Shown here: positions 6,619 to 14,159 of the stretch, piece by piece
How the letters are laid out: every line of letters begins with the position of its first letter
Position numbering within the stretch: position 1 is the stretch's first letter
Source of the DNA: Pseudomonadota bacterium
GTDB taxonomy: Bacteria > Pseudomonadota > Alphaproteobacteria > Rhizobiales > Beijerinckiaceae
NCBI GenBank assembly: GCA_023386155.1
Contig: JAEWKH010000164.1
Coordinates: 1-26,780 of the forward strand
Direction of reading: 5' to 3'
DNA length: 26,780 bases
Notes under the pieces: model-generated
Databases searched by the model: none
Seen by the model: the letters and a program-made list of their open reading frames with translations, nothing else
What the model was told of the DNA's origin: nothing
Translations under genes and position numbers: made by a program

Positions 6619-8745
6619 ATGATGGCACTCACCCTAATTATCTTGGGCGGCGTTCTCTCGATCGTCTATGGCTTCTGGGCCATTGGCGACGTGATGAAGC
6701 GGGACGCCGGTTCTCAGCGCATGCAGGAAATCGCCGGGGCGATTGCCGAAGGCGCAAAGGCCTATCTTCGCAGGCAGTATTTCACGATCGCCATCGTCGG
6801 CGTCGTCCTGTTCGTCATCATCGCCTACCTTCTCGGCATCCGGGTGGCCATCGGCTTCGCCATCGGGGCCATCCTCTCGGGCGTCGCGGGATTCATCGGC
6901 ATGAACGTCTCGGTCCGGGCCAATGTCCGCACGGCCCAGGCTGCCACGCAGTCCCTGGGCGGCGGCCTGGACGTCGCCTTCAAGGCGGGCGCCGTCACCG
7001 GCATGCTGGTGGCCGGCCTCGCGCTCCTCGGTGTGGCGCTCTACTACGGTTACCTCACCCAGATCGCCGGCCTCAAGTCGTCCGACCGCGTGGTCATCGA
7101 CAGCCTGGTGGCCCTCGGCTTCGGCGCGTCCCTGATTTCGATCTTCGCCCGTCTCGGCGGCGGCATCTTCACCAAGGGCGCCGACGTGGGCGGCGACCTC
7201 GTGGGCAAGGTCGAGGCCGGCATTCCGGAGGACGACCCGCGCAATCCGGCGACCATCGCCGACAACGTGGGCGACAATGTCGGCGACTGCGCCGGCATGG
7301 CGGCCGACCTGTTCGAGACCTACGCGGTGACCGTGGTCGCCACCATGGTCCTCGCGGCGATCTTCTTCGCCGGCCAGGCGATCCTCGACACCATGATGAT
7401 GTACCCGCTCGCCATCGGCGCCGCCTGCATCGTCACCTCGATCATCGGCAGCTTCTTCGTGAAGCTCGGGCAGAACGAGTCCATCATGGGCGCGCTCTAC
7501 AAGGGGCTCATCGTCACCGGAATCCTCTCGGCGGCGGCGATTGCCGTGGTCACCTGGCAGATGATCGGTTTCGGGCCGGTTGCCGGAGCCGAGTTCACCG
7601 GGCAGGGCCTGTTCTGGTGCGCGATCATCGGCCTCGGCGTGACGGCGCTCATCGTGGTCATCACCGAGTACTATACCGGCGTCGGCTTCCGCCCCGTGCG
7701 CTCCATCGCCCAGGCGTCGGTGACGGGCCATGGCACGAACGTGATCCAGGGCCTCGCGGTCTCGCTGGAAGCCACGGCGCTGCCGACCATCGTCATCATC
7801 GCGGGCATCATCGTCGCCTTTAAGCTCGCTGGACTGTTCGGCATCGCGATCGCCGTGACGGCCATGCTGGCCCTCGCCGGCATGATCGTGGCCCTCGATG
7901 CCTTCGGCCCGGTGACGGACAATGCCGGCGGCATCGCCGAAATGGCCGGCCTGCCCAAGGAGGTCCGCAAGTCGACGGACGCGCTCGACGCAGTCGGCAA
8001 CACCACCAAGGCGGTGACCAAGGGCTATGCCATCGGTTCCGCAGGACTCGGGGCCCTGGTGCTGTTCGCGGCCTATACCTCGGATCTTAACTACTTCACC
8101 CAGAATGCGGCCCAGTTCCCGTACTTCCAGGGCGTCACGCCGAACTTCTCCCTGACCAATCCCTATGTGGTGGTCGGGCTCCTGTTCGGCGGCCTCATTC
8201 CCTTCCTGTTCGGCGGCATCGCCATGACGGCGGTGGGCCGGGCAGCGGGAGCGGTGGTGGAGGAAGTGCGCCGTCAGTTCCGCGAACGGCCGGGAATCAT
8301 GGCCGGCACCGACCGTCCCGATTACGGTCGCGCCGTCGACATGCTGACCCGCGCGGCGATCAAGGAAATGATCGTGCCGTCGCTCCTGCCGGTGCTGGCG
8401 CCGATCGTAACCTACTTCGTCGTCTACTGGGTCGCCGGCAAGTCCGAGGCCTTTTCGGCCGTGGGCGCCATGCTGCTCGGCGTGATCGTCACGGGCCTGT
8501 TCGTCGCCATCTCCATGACGTCGGGCGGCGGTGCCTGGGACAACGCGAAGAAATCCTTCGAGGATGGCTTCACGGACGCCTCCGGCACGACCCACCATAA
8601 AGGTTCGGACGCCCACAAGGCTTCCGTCACGGGCGATACCGTCGGCGACCCCTACAAGGACACGGCAGGACCTGCCGTGAACCCGGCGATCAAGATCACC
8701 AACATCATCGCCCTGCTGCTCCTTGCGATCCTCGCCCACTCGTAA
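6619..8745 (+). CDS. hppA: Membrane-bound H+-translocating pyrophosphatase, K+-independent type
   Basis: Hydrolyses inorganic pyrophosphate and pumps protons across the cytoplasmic membrane. The 708-residue product has the expected ~16 hydrophobic segments. Catalytic signatures are GGDLVGKVE with EDDPRNPATIADNVGDNVGD just after it, and a C-terminal GDTVGDPYKDTAGPA region. GNTTKAVT places lysine at residue 464 and threonine at 467. In characterised families Lys/Thr at these positions marks K+-independent proton pumps, whereas Ala marks K+-dependent ones. The start is chosen at the ATGATG of 6619-6624, preceded by AAGGA at 6609-6613. Upstream in-frame TTG 6580 and ATG 6583 would add 12-13 non-conserved polar residues and lie inside the dyad. 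A strong terminator follows. Confidence 0.96.
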   Translation: MMALTLIILGGVLSIVYGFWAIGDVMKRDAGSQRMQEIAGAIAEGAKAYLRRQYFTIAIVGVVLFVIIAYLLGIRVAIGFAIGAILSGVAGFIGMNVSVRANVRTAQAATQSLGGGLDVAFKAGAVTGMLVAGLALLGVALYYGYLTQIAGLKSSDRVVIDSLVALGFGASLISIFARLGGGIFTKGADVGGDLVGKVEAGIPEDDPRNPATIADNVGDNVGDCAGMAADLFETYAVTVVATMVLAAIFFAGQAILDTMMMYPLAIGAACIVTSIIGSFFVKLGQNESIMGALYKGLIVTGILSAAAIAVVTWQMIGFGPVAGAEFTGQGLFWCAIIGLGVTALIVVITEYYTGVGFRPVRSIAQASVTGHGTNVIQGLAVSLEATALPTIVIIAGIIVAFKLAGLFGIAIAVTAMLALAGMIVALDAFGPVTDNAGGIAEMAGLPKEVRKSTDALDAVGNTTKAVTKGYAIGSAGLGALVLFAAYTSDLNYFTQNAAQFPYFQGVTPNFSLTNPYVVVGLLFGGLIPFLFGGIAMTAVGRAAGAVVEEVRRQFRERPGIMAGTDRPDYGRAVDMLTRAAIKEMIVPSLLPVLAPIVTYFVVYWVAGKSEAFSAVGAMLLGVIVTGLFVAISMTSGGGAWDNAKKSFEDGFTDASGTTHHKGSDAHKASVTGDTVGDPYKDTAGPAVNPAIKITNIIALLLLAILAHS

Positions 8746-8772
8746 GAGCAAGCGCAGAGTGCAAAGGCATGG

Positions 8773-8797
8773 ACCCGCGGTGAAAGCCGCGGGTTTT
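8773..8797 (+). terminator. Intrinsic terminator of hppA
   Basis: ACCCGCGG (8773-8780) pairs perfectly with CCGCGGGT (8787-8794) around the 6-base loop TGAAAG. It continues into TTTT, with a short CTT after it. It stands 28 bases after the hppA stop codon. Confidence 0.85.
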
Positions 8798-8818
8798 CCT
8801 TAATCAGGCGGGGTATAG

Positions 8819-8844
8819 AAAAAGGCCGGGACGACGCCCGGCCT
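8819..8844 (-). terminator. Intrinsic terminator of the BamE-like gene
   Basis: AGGCCGGG (8823-8830) pairs perfectly with CCCGGCCT (8837-8844) around a 6-base loop. Read on the minus strand, the stem is followed by a T-run (A residues at 8819-8823 on the plus strand). It lies 28 bases past the minus-strand stop codon and faces the hppA terminator. Confidence 0.85.
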
Positions 8845-8871
8845 CTTCGCGTTCCTGCACCCGTATCGCGA

Positions 8872-9324
8872 TCAGTTGAACGGGTTGAAGCTGGTCATGC
8901 CCTTGAAGATCTGGCCGAGGAAGCTGGATTCCTCGCCACCGGCCGGTGTGGTGCGGCTGATGAAGTCGAAGACCTTGCCGTCCTGGAGGCCGTAAAGGGC
9001 GACCCGCTCGACACGCAGGCCCTGGTCGAAATAGACGGCGGTCACCTGCTGGTCCACCACCTGCTCACCCATGAACTGAAGCGTGCGGCGGGATTTCTGG
9101 CTGATATAATACCAGTTGCGGTTGCCTACGGTCGACACCGTGGAAGGCGTTCCAAGGATCTGGAGGACCTGCTCGGCGCTCATGCCCTTCTTCACCTCAG
9201 CGATGGCGCGTTCATCCACGACGTAGCCGCGTTGGAATTCGTCCCCCATCGTGCAGGCGGCGACGGACGAGGCGAGAACGGCAGCAGTAGCCAGGCGTAC
9301 CAAAAGGGTATGATATCGACGCAT
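8872..9324 (-). CDS. bamE: Outer membrane lipoprotein of the BamE/OmlA (SmpA) family
   Basis: A 150-residue predicted outer membrane lipoprotein. The N-terminus is a short positively charged region, a hydrophobic stretch and the lipobox SVAAC with the lipidated cysteine at C24. The mature part has the SmpA/OmlA fold signatures: VKKGMSAEQVLQILGTPS (around residues 45-62), NWYYISQ and VTAVYFDQG. In E. coli this family is the small BAM-complex subunit that assists beta-barrel insertion. In alphaproteobacteria the gene is often called omlA. The C-terminal extension ending SFNPFN is typical of alphaproteobacterial members. It is transcribed away from the chaperone gene and converges on hppA. The family is secure; the exact gene name is less so. 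Confidence 0.88.
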   Translation of the reverse strand: MRRYHTLLVRLATAAVLASSVAACTMGDEFQRGYVVDERAIAEVKKGMSAEQVLQILGTPSTVSTVGNRNWYYISQKSRRTLQFMGEQVVDQQVTAVYFDQGLRVERVALYGLQDGKVFDFISRTTPAGGEESSFLGQIFKGMTSFNPFN

Positions 9325-9379
9325 CGTACGGTTCTTCCAGAAATGCGGCGCGGATAAGCTTGCGCCTACGGATGGGGAT

Positions 9380-9408
9380 GGCGTAACCCGAGGCTACGAG
9401 TTTGACAA
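9380..9408 (-). promoter_or_regulatory. Candidate promoter of the BamE-like gene
   Basis: On the minus strand, TTGTCA (9403-9408) is followed after 17 bases by TACGCC (9380-9385), about 55 bases before the start codon. The -35 box matches well and the -10 box poorly. The same bases give TTGACA on the plus strand at 9402-9407, but that lies too close to the plus-strand start to serve the chaperone gene. Confidence 0.35.
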
Positions 9409-9426
9409 GCTTGGAAGGGCAGGGCC

Positions 9427-9957
9427 GTGATCTTCAGTCTCTTCCGCAAGGACCCCCGGCGAACCACCATAGCGACTCTCTACAAGAGAATCGCGACGGC
9501 TTCGCGCTCGCCCGGGCTCTACGCGGCGCTTGGTGTTCCGGATACCCTGGAAGGGCGGTTCGAGGCCCTGTCTCTGCACATGGTGCTGGCCTTGCGCGCT
9601 CTTCGCGGGCTCCCGCATCCTGCCGATGAGGTCGCCAAGGATCTCACCGATGCCTTCTTCCGCGACATGGACGCGTCGTTGAGGGAGATGGGCGTCGGCG
9701 ATACGGTCGTGCCGAAGCGGATGAAGAAGGTCGCCGAGTCGTTCTATGGGCGAGCCCATGCCTACGACGCCCCCCTCAACGGGCCCGACGAAGCCGGCCT
9801 GTCGCTGGCCCTCGGCCGCAACGTCTACGGCACCGAGGCACCGGCCTTACCCCTGGCGCGTTACGTTCTCGCTGCCGATCAGGGACTCAAGGCAATCGAT
9901 CTGGACGCGCTTCTGGAGACGGGGCCTGTTTTTCCTGAGCCTGAGACTTTTGCTTAA
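9427..9957 (+). CDS. Ubiquinol-cytochrome c chaperone family protein (Cbp3/UQCC1-like)
   Basis: A 176-residue soluble protein of the family that includes mitochondrial Cbp3/UQCC1, which assists cytochrome b synthesis and bc1 complex assembly. Visible family features are LYKRIATASRSPGLYAALGVPDT near the N-terminus, RFEALSLHMVLALRAL (around residues 43-58), and the segment LTDAFFRDMDASLREMGVGD with KRMKKVAESFYGRAHAYD after it. This central block is characteristic. Translation starts at GTG 9427; no later in-frame start keeps the N-terminal domain. A role in bc1 assembly here is inferred from the eukaryotic members. The DUF177 gene follows after 12 bases, a pairing that recurs in alphaproteobacteria to my knowledge. 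Confidence 0.88.
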   Translation: MIFSLFRKDPRRTTIATLYKRIATASRSPGLYAALGVPDTLEGRFEALSLHMVLALRALRGLPHPADEVAKDLTDAFFRDMDASLREMGVGDTVVPKRMKKVAESFYGRAHAYDAPLNGPDEAGLSLALGRNVYGTEAPALPLARYVLAADQGLKAIDLDALLETGPVFPEPETFA

Positions 9958-9969
9958 GGAGGCAACCCG

Positions 9970-10485
9970 ATGACACCCGAAACTGTGGGGCCTTTGTCCC
10001 GGCTCATCGACGTCATGAGGATTCCACCCCGCGGCCAGGAGGTCCATGTGGAGGCGACGGCCGAGGAATGCGCCGCTCTGGCCCGGGATTTCGGCTTGCC
10101 TGGGATCGAGGCGCTTTCCGGCGACTACCAATTGAAAGCGTCTGCCAAGGGCATTCATGTGACAGGCGTGGTCAAGGCCTCGATCACCCAGATCTGCGTG
10201 ATGACCCTCGAACCCTTCGCTTCCACGATCGAGGAGGAGGTCGAGGTGGATTTCGCGGAACCTTCGGGCATGCCGGCGGAGCCGCCCACCGACATCAACG
10301 AGTACGAACCGCCGGACGAGATCGTGAACGGCCAGATCGACCTCGGCGCGCTCACGGCCGAATTCCTCGCCCTCGGGCTCGATCCATACCCCCGCAAGCC
10401 CGGGGTCGACTTCAGCTACAAGGACCCCGGGGACGAGAAGGATTCGCCCTTCGCGGCCTTGAACAAGCTCAAGGGGAGCGAGTAA
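9970..10485 (+). CDS. DUF177/YceD family protein
   Basis: A 171-residue soluble acidic protein. A good ribosome binding site (AAGGAGG) precedes ATG 9970. The family core reads SGDYQLKASAKGIHVTGVVKA, then ICVMTLEPF, EEEVEVDF, a DEIVNGQIDLG segment and the terminal SPFAALNKLKG. YceD homologues affect 23S rRNA accumulation in E. coli and plants. In E. coli yceD lies beside rpmF and plsX; here plsX follows but no rpmF is present between them. One cysteine of the usual paired motif is visible (ICVMTLEP) and the second position is not cysteine. The molecular function is not established by this sequence. Confidence 0.9.
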   Translation: MTPETVGPLSRLIDVMRIPPRGQEVHVEATAEECAALARDFGLPGIEALSGDYQLKASAKGIHVTGVVKASITQICVMTLEPFASTIEEEVEVDFAEPSGMPAEPPTDINEYEPPDEIVNGQIDLGALTAEFLALGLDPYPRKPGVDFSYKDPGDEKDSPFAALNKLKGSE

Positions 10486-10547
10486 GGGGCTGGCAACCGC
10501 GCCCCCGAGAGCATATCTCCTGCTGATCTTCGGGCCACAGAATTCAG

Positions 10548-10575
10548 TTGCGGAGTAACCGCAAACCGCTATTTT
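10548..10575 (+). promoter_or_regulatory. Candidate plsX promoter overlapping a small dyad
   Basis: TTGCGG (10548-10553) and TATTTT (10570-10575) are 16 bases apart in the 131-base gap before plsX. TTGCGG also forms a perfect 6-base inverted repeat with CCGCAA at 10559-10564. Both matches are short, so this is only a suggestion. Confidence 0.3.
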
Positions 10576-10616
10576 CCGCCCCCTGTTGAATGACTTAAAA
10601 GAAAGAACAATCGTTC

Positions 10617-11651
10617 ATGCCGAAGCCGGTGCGTATTTCGCTTGATGCGATGGGGGGCGACCATGGGCCGTCCGTCGTCATTCCAGGCGCAGCCTTGGCC
10701 TTGGAGCGCCACCCCGATCTCCGCTTCCTGATGTTCGGCAATGAAACGGTCATTGCGCCTCTCCTGAACGCGCATCCCAAGTTGAAGGAGGCCACCGAGC
10801 TGCGGCATACGGACATTGCCATCGCCATGGACGAGAAGCCCAGCCAGGCCATCCGGATGGGCCGGGGCAAGTCCTCCATGTGGCGGGCCGTCCAGGCCGT
10901 TCGGGACGGGGAGGCGGATGCCGCCGTCTCGGCCGGCAACACAGGGGCGCTAATGGCAACCGCCAAGGTCTGCCTCAAGACCATGGCCCATATCGAGCGC
11001 CCGGCCATTGCCTGCATGTGGCCCACCTTAAGGGGCGAAAGCATCGTGCTCGACGTCGGTGCGACCATCGGCGCGGATGCGGGCCATCTGGTGGACATGG
11101 CCATCATGGGCGCGGCCATGGCGCGCATCGTGTTCGACCTGGACCGCCCGACGGTCGGGCTCCTCAATGTCGGCACCGAGGAGATCAAGGGGATCGAGGC
11201 GGTCAAGGAGGCCAGCCGGATCCTGAAGGAATCCAACCTTCCGCACCTCGATTACCGGGGTTTCGTAGAAGGCGACGACCTCGGCAAGGGCACCGTCGAC
11301 GTGGTCGTGACCGAGGGGTTCACGGGCAATATCGCCCTGAAGACTGCCGAAGGGACGGCCAAGCAGATCGCCCAGTACCTGCGGTCGGCCATGAGCCGCA
11401 CCCTGATGGCGAAAATCGGCTACCTGTTCGCGAAACAGGCCTTTAACGCTCTCCGGGACAAGATGGACCCCCGCAAGGTCAATGGCGGCGTCTTCCTGGG
11501 GCTCGAGGGAGTGGTCGTTAAAAGCCATGGCGGCACGGACGATCTCGGCTTCGCGAGCGCCATCGATGTCGCTTACGACATGGCGCATTTTGAATTGATG
11601 AACACGATCAGGACCATGCTGGACCATGATCCGGTTGGCCAAACGGCCTGA
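10617..11651 (+). CDS. plsX: Phosphate acyltransferase PlsX
   Basis: Converts acyl-ACP to acyl-phosphate, which PlsY uses to acylate glycerol 3-phosphate; it is a peripheral membrane enzyme at the start of phospholipid synthesis. The 344-residue product begins RISLDAMGGDHGP, the diagnostic N-terminal motif. DAAVSAGNTGALMA (around residue 105), LNVGTEEIKG and TEGFTGNIALKTAEG follow, then GVVVKSHGG near the C-terminus. Length is normal for the family. It is preceded by a 131-base gap and followed by fabH after 12 bases. plsX-fabH pairing is widespread and links phospholipid and fatty acid initiation. Confidence 0.97.
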   Translation: MPKPVRISLDAMGGDHGPSVVIPGAALALERHPDLRFLMFGNETVIAPLLNAHPKLKEATELRHTDIAIAMDEKPSQAIRMGRGKSSMWRAVQAVRDGEADAAVSAGNTGALMATAKVCLKTMAHIERPAIACMWPTLRGESIVLDVGATIGADAGHLVDMAIMGAAMARIVFDLDRPTVGLLNVGTEEIKGIEAVKEASRILKESNLPHLDYRGFVEGDDLGKGTVDVVVTEGFTGNIALKTAEGTAKQIAQYLRSAMSRTLMAKIGYLFAKQAFNALRDKMDPRKVNGGVFLGLEGVVVKSHGGTDDLGFASAIDVAYDMAHFELMNTIRTMLDHDPVGQTA

Positions 11652-11663
11652 GGAAGGCGCATC

Positions 11664-12641
11664 TTGACACGCATCCGTTCCGTCGTACGCGGCATCGGCT
11701 CCTACCTGCCGAGGCGCAAGCTGACAAACCAGGACCTCGAAAAGATCGTCGAGACCTCGCACGAGTGGATCGTGCAGCGGACCGGCATCGAGGAGCGTCA
11801 TATCGCGGACGAGGATGAAACAACATCCGTTCTGGGGATCAAGGCGGCCGAGGCGGCCCTGGCCGATGCCGGCCTCACGGCGGCCGACATCGATCTGGTC
11901 ATCTGCGCCACCTCGACGCCGGATTACACCTTCCCATCAACGGCGACGATGATCCAGACGGGCATCGGCATGACCCATGGGGCGGCCTTCGACCTCCAGG
12001 CCGTCTGCACGGGCTTCGTCTATGCCGTGGCGACGGCGGACAAGTTCCTCCAATCCGGTTCGCACAAGCGTGCCCTTGTGGTCGGCGCCGAGACATTCTC
12101 CCGCATCCTCGACTGGAACGACCGCACGACCTGCGTCCTGTTCGGGGACGGGGCCGGGGCTATCGTGCTCGAAGCCCAGGAGGGGGAGGGCACGTCGGCC
12201 GACCGTGGCGTCCTCACGTCCCACCTCCGGTCCGATGGCCGCTACCGGGACAAGCTTTACGTCGATGGCGGGCCGGGATCGACGAAGACGACCGGCGTCC
12301 TGAAGATGGAGGGCCGCGAGGTCTTCAAATTCGCCGTAGGGATGGTGGCGGATGTCGTGCAGGATGCCTTCGCGGCCACGGGTACGAGCGCCGAGGAGCT
12401 AAAGTGGTTCGTGCCTCACCAGGCCAACAGGCGCATCATTACGGCGAGCGCGGACAAGCTCGGAATCGCCCAGGAGAAAGTCGTCATCACCGTCAACAAG
12501 CACGGCAATACCTCGGCGGCCTCGATCCCCCTCGCTTTGGACACGGCCCGGAAGGACGGGCGGATCAGGGACGGGGATCTCGTCATGATCGAAGCCATCG
12601 GCGGCGGTTTCACATGGGGAAGCGCCCTGATCCGCTGGTAG
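11664..12641 (+). CDS. fabH: 3-oxoacyl-ACP synthase III (KASIII)
   Basis: Starts fatty acid elongation by condensing acetyl-CoA with malonyl-ACP. The 325-residue product has the full Cys-His-Asn triad: C115 in LQAVCTGF, H252 in VPHQANRRI and N282 in KHGNTSAASIP. RTGIEERH near residue 39-46 and the C-terminal GGGFTWGSALIRW are also characteristic. The start is a TTG at 11664, preceded by AGGAAGG at 11651-11657 with 6-base spacing. The first residues (TRIRSVVRGIGSYLP) match the usual N-terminus, so TTG is credible. It follows plsX by 12 bases. Confidence 0.97.
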   Translation: MTRIRSVVRGIGSYLPRRKLTNQDLEKIVETSHEWIVQRTGIEERHIADEDETTSVLGIKAAEAALADAGLTAADIDLVICATSTPDYTFPSTATMIQTGIGMTHGAAFDLQAVCTGFVYAVATADKFLQSGSHKRALVVGAETFSRILDWNDRTTCVLFGDGAGAIVLEAQEGEGTSADRGVLTSHLRSDGRYRDKLYVDGGPGSTKTTGVLKMEGREVFKFAVGMVADVVQDAFAATGTSAEELKWFVPHQANRRIITASADKLGIAQEKVVITVNKHGNTSAASIPLALDTARKDGRIRDGDLVMIEAIGGGFTWGSALIRW

Positions 12642-12689
12642 CCCTCAGGGGCTTCGACTCAGGTGGTACCGGTATTTCGACCTTGGCGG

Positions 12690-12718
12690 TTGACCGTACG
12701 GAGCCATCTGCATAGCGT
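12690..12718 (+). promoter_or_regulatory. Candidate ihfA promoter
   Basis: TTGACC (12690-12695) and TAGCGT (12713-12718) are separated by 17 bases in the 124-base gap between fabH and ihfA. The start point would fall about 40 bases before the ihfA ATG. The -35 box is good and the -10 box moderate. Confidence 0.4.
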
Positions 12719-12765
12719 CGTCCGGGACGACAAGACCAACGAACTCATTCGCGCTGGGGAGCTCA

Positions 12766-13077
12766 ATGGCTGGCAAGACGATAACGAGAGCGGATCTAAG
12801 CGAAGCCGTGTATCAGAAGGTGGGTCTCTCGCGGACCGAATCGGCTGAGCTGGTCGAGCGGGTCCTGAGCGAGATCTGCGACTGCCTGGCTGCCGGCGAG
12901 ACCGTGAAGTTGTCGTCCTTCGGCTCGTTCATCGTCCGCAGCAAGGGCGAGCGGGTCGGCCGCAATCCCAAGACCGGGATCGAAGTCCCGATCGATCCCC
13001 GCCGGGTCATGGTCTTCAAGCCATCAAATGTCTTGAAGGCGCATATCAACGGTGAGACCTTCGAAGGCGAGGATTGA
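12766..13077 (+). CDS. ihfA: Integration host factor, alpha subunit
   Basis: A 103-residue nucleoid protein that pairs with IHF-beta and bends DNA sharply at specific sites. It has the HU/IHF fold: TITRADLSEAVYQKVGLS at the N-terminus, VKLSSFGSFIVR (around residues 47-58), then GRNPKTG followed by EVPIDPRRVMVFKPS. The GRNPKTG arm with the following proline-containing IHF-alpha pattern inserts into the minor groove. Length fits IHF-alpha; HU is usually about 90 residues. It is likely translated from its own promoter in the 124-base gap. A MerR-type gene follows after 7 bases. Confidence 0.96.
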   Translation: MAGKTITRADLSEAVYQKVGLSRTESAELVERVLSEICDCLAAGETVKLSSFGSFIVRSKGERVGRNPKTGIEVPIDPRRVMVFKPSNVLKAHINGETFEGED

Positions 13078-13084
13078 TCCGGCT

Positions 13085-13600
13085 ATGGCGAGCGGCGTCA
13101 TGGACAAGAGCCCCGACGCATTCCGCACGATCAGCGAGGTCGCCGAAGACCTCGATGTCCCCCAGCATGTGCTGCGCTTCTGGGAAACCCGCTTCAACCA
13201 TATCAAGCCGCTCAAGCGCGGCGGCGGGCGGCGATACTACCGCCCTGACGACATCGACCTGCTCAAGGGTATCCGCCAGCTCCTCTATGGGGAGGGGTAT
13301 ACGATCAAGGGCGTCCAGCGAATCCTGAAGGAGGAAGGGGTTCGCTTTGTCCAGGGCGTCGGGCGCGGGGAGCAGAGCGTCACGACACTTCCCGAGTCAG
13401 CGCGGGCAGGCGTCGAGGAGATCGCGCCTCATGGGGAAAGCCGTCTCTTCGAGGAAGAGGATGCGGCCTGCACGCCTTTGAGGCAGGGCCTGCCCCCGGA
13501 GGCGCTGCGCGAACTTCAGACCGCCCTCGAGGAACTCCATGAGTGTGACCGGGTGCTTTCCTCCTTGAGGAGTCCGGCCGAGGTTCCGGCTGGCGAGTAG
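13085..13600 (+). CDS. MerR-family transcriptional regulator
   Basis: A 171-residue regulator with an N-terminal winged helix: FRTISEVAEDLDVPQHVLRFWE, then the GGGRRYYRPDDIDLL wing and the helical LLYGEGYTIKGVQRILKEEG, covering about residues 10-85. The C-terminal half is acidic and has no recognisable ligand-binding cysteines, so metal sensing is unlikely. The start is uncertain: ATG 13085 and ATG 13100 both fit, while ATG 13052 would overlap ihfA by 26 bases. The ihfA-merR order is conserved in Rhizobiales. Targets and effector are unknown. Confidence 0.88.
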   Translation: MASGVMDKSPDAFRTISEVAEDLDVPQHVLRFWETRFNHIKPLKRGGGRRYYRPDDIDLLKGIRQLLYGEGYTIKGVQRILKEEGVRFVQGVGRGEQSVTTLPESARAGVEEIAPHGESRLFEEEDAACTPLRQGLPPEALRELQTALEELHECDRVLSSLRSPAEVPAGE

Positions 13601-13696
13601 GCCTCGCAGGCAGGGTTGGAGGTCGCGATCGAAGGTGTCCTGACGCCTGGCCGATTCCGTTTTCTGCAAGCCATTCGAAATGAGTGCATTCGACCC

Positions 13697-13724
13697 TTGA
13701 CAGGGGTCGGGGGGGCCCTTAAAC
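13697..13724 (+). promoter_or_regulatory. Promoter of tRNA-Asp
   Basis: A perfect TTGACA (13697-13702) is followed after 16 bases by TTAAAC (13719-13724), and the tRNA begins 31 bases further on. The -35 box sits in the loop of a perfect 6-base palindrome, CGACCC (13691-13696) with GGGTCG (13704-13709). Confidence 0.65.
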
Positions 13725-13754
13725 CGCACCCACACCGCTTTGGCGGTCCGATGC

Positions 13755-13831
13755 GCGGGCGTAGCTCAGTCGGTTAGAGTGCCGGCCTGTCACGCCGGAG
13801 GTCGCGGGTTCGAGCCCCGTCGCCCGCGCCA
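13755..13831 (+). tRNA. tRNA-Asp (anticodon GTC)
   Basis: A complete 77-base cloverleaf including encoded CCA. The acceptor stem GCGGGCG (13755-13761) pairs perfectly with CGCCCGC (13821-13827). The discriminator base is G (13828) and CCA is at 13829-13831. The D-arm region reads TAGCTCAGTCGGTTAGA. The anticodon stem CCGGC/GCCGG encloses CTGTCAC, giving anticodon GTC for aspartate. The T-loop is GGTTCGAGCCCC. No intron is present. Confidence 0.97.
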
Positions 13832-14159
13832 CTTCCCTAAAATGCAGGTTCGATGCGACCGGGACGAGCGTGTTCAGGTCCTGACAGCCGTTTCCCCGAT
13901 TTCGGCACTTTTTGGCTCGAAGCGCATTCTCCCGCAGCTGGACGGTCCGGGAAAGCCGGGTTCCCTTGAGGAGCGGGTGCGAGGCCGACGGCTATGCTGG
14001 CGTTCGATCAGTGGGGAGTGCCAGCCAAGCTTGGCGGCTTGTGCCGGGGGGCTCGACCAGAATCGGGCCAGGTTAACGCCGAGCGCCAGAATCGAGGCCT
14101 TCGGCAATGGCGCCGGGGCGGCACCGGCCGCAAGGCGGGGAGAGCCGCCGAGAAGGTGA

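Noticed and set aside
6634..8751. A 705-residue minus-strand frame opposite hppA
   Set aside because: Antisense shadow of hppA; rich in His, Asp, Glu and Arg with no motif.
9402..9407. A perfect plus-strand TTGACA before the chaperone gene
   Set aside because: A -10 box at normal spacing would overlap the GTG start codon at 9427, so it cannot serve this gene. The complementary strand gives a better placed promoter candidate.
13740..14159. A plus-strand open frame running through tRNA-Asp
   Set aside because: Its first part is the translation of the tRNA itself, a common false protein. The remainder shows no family signature.
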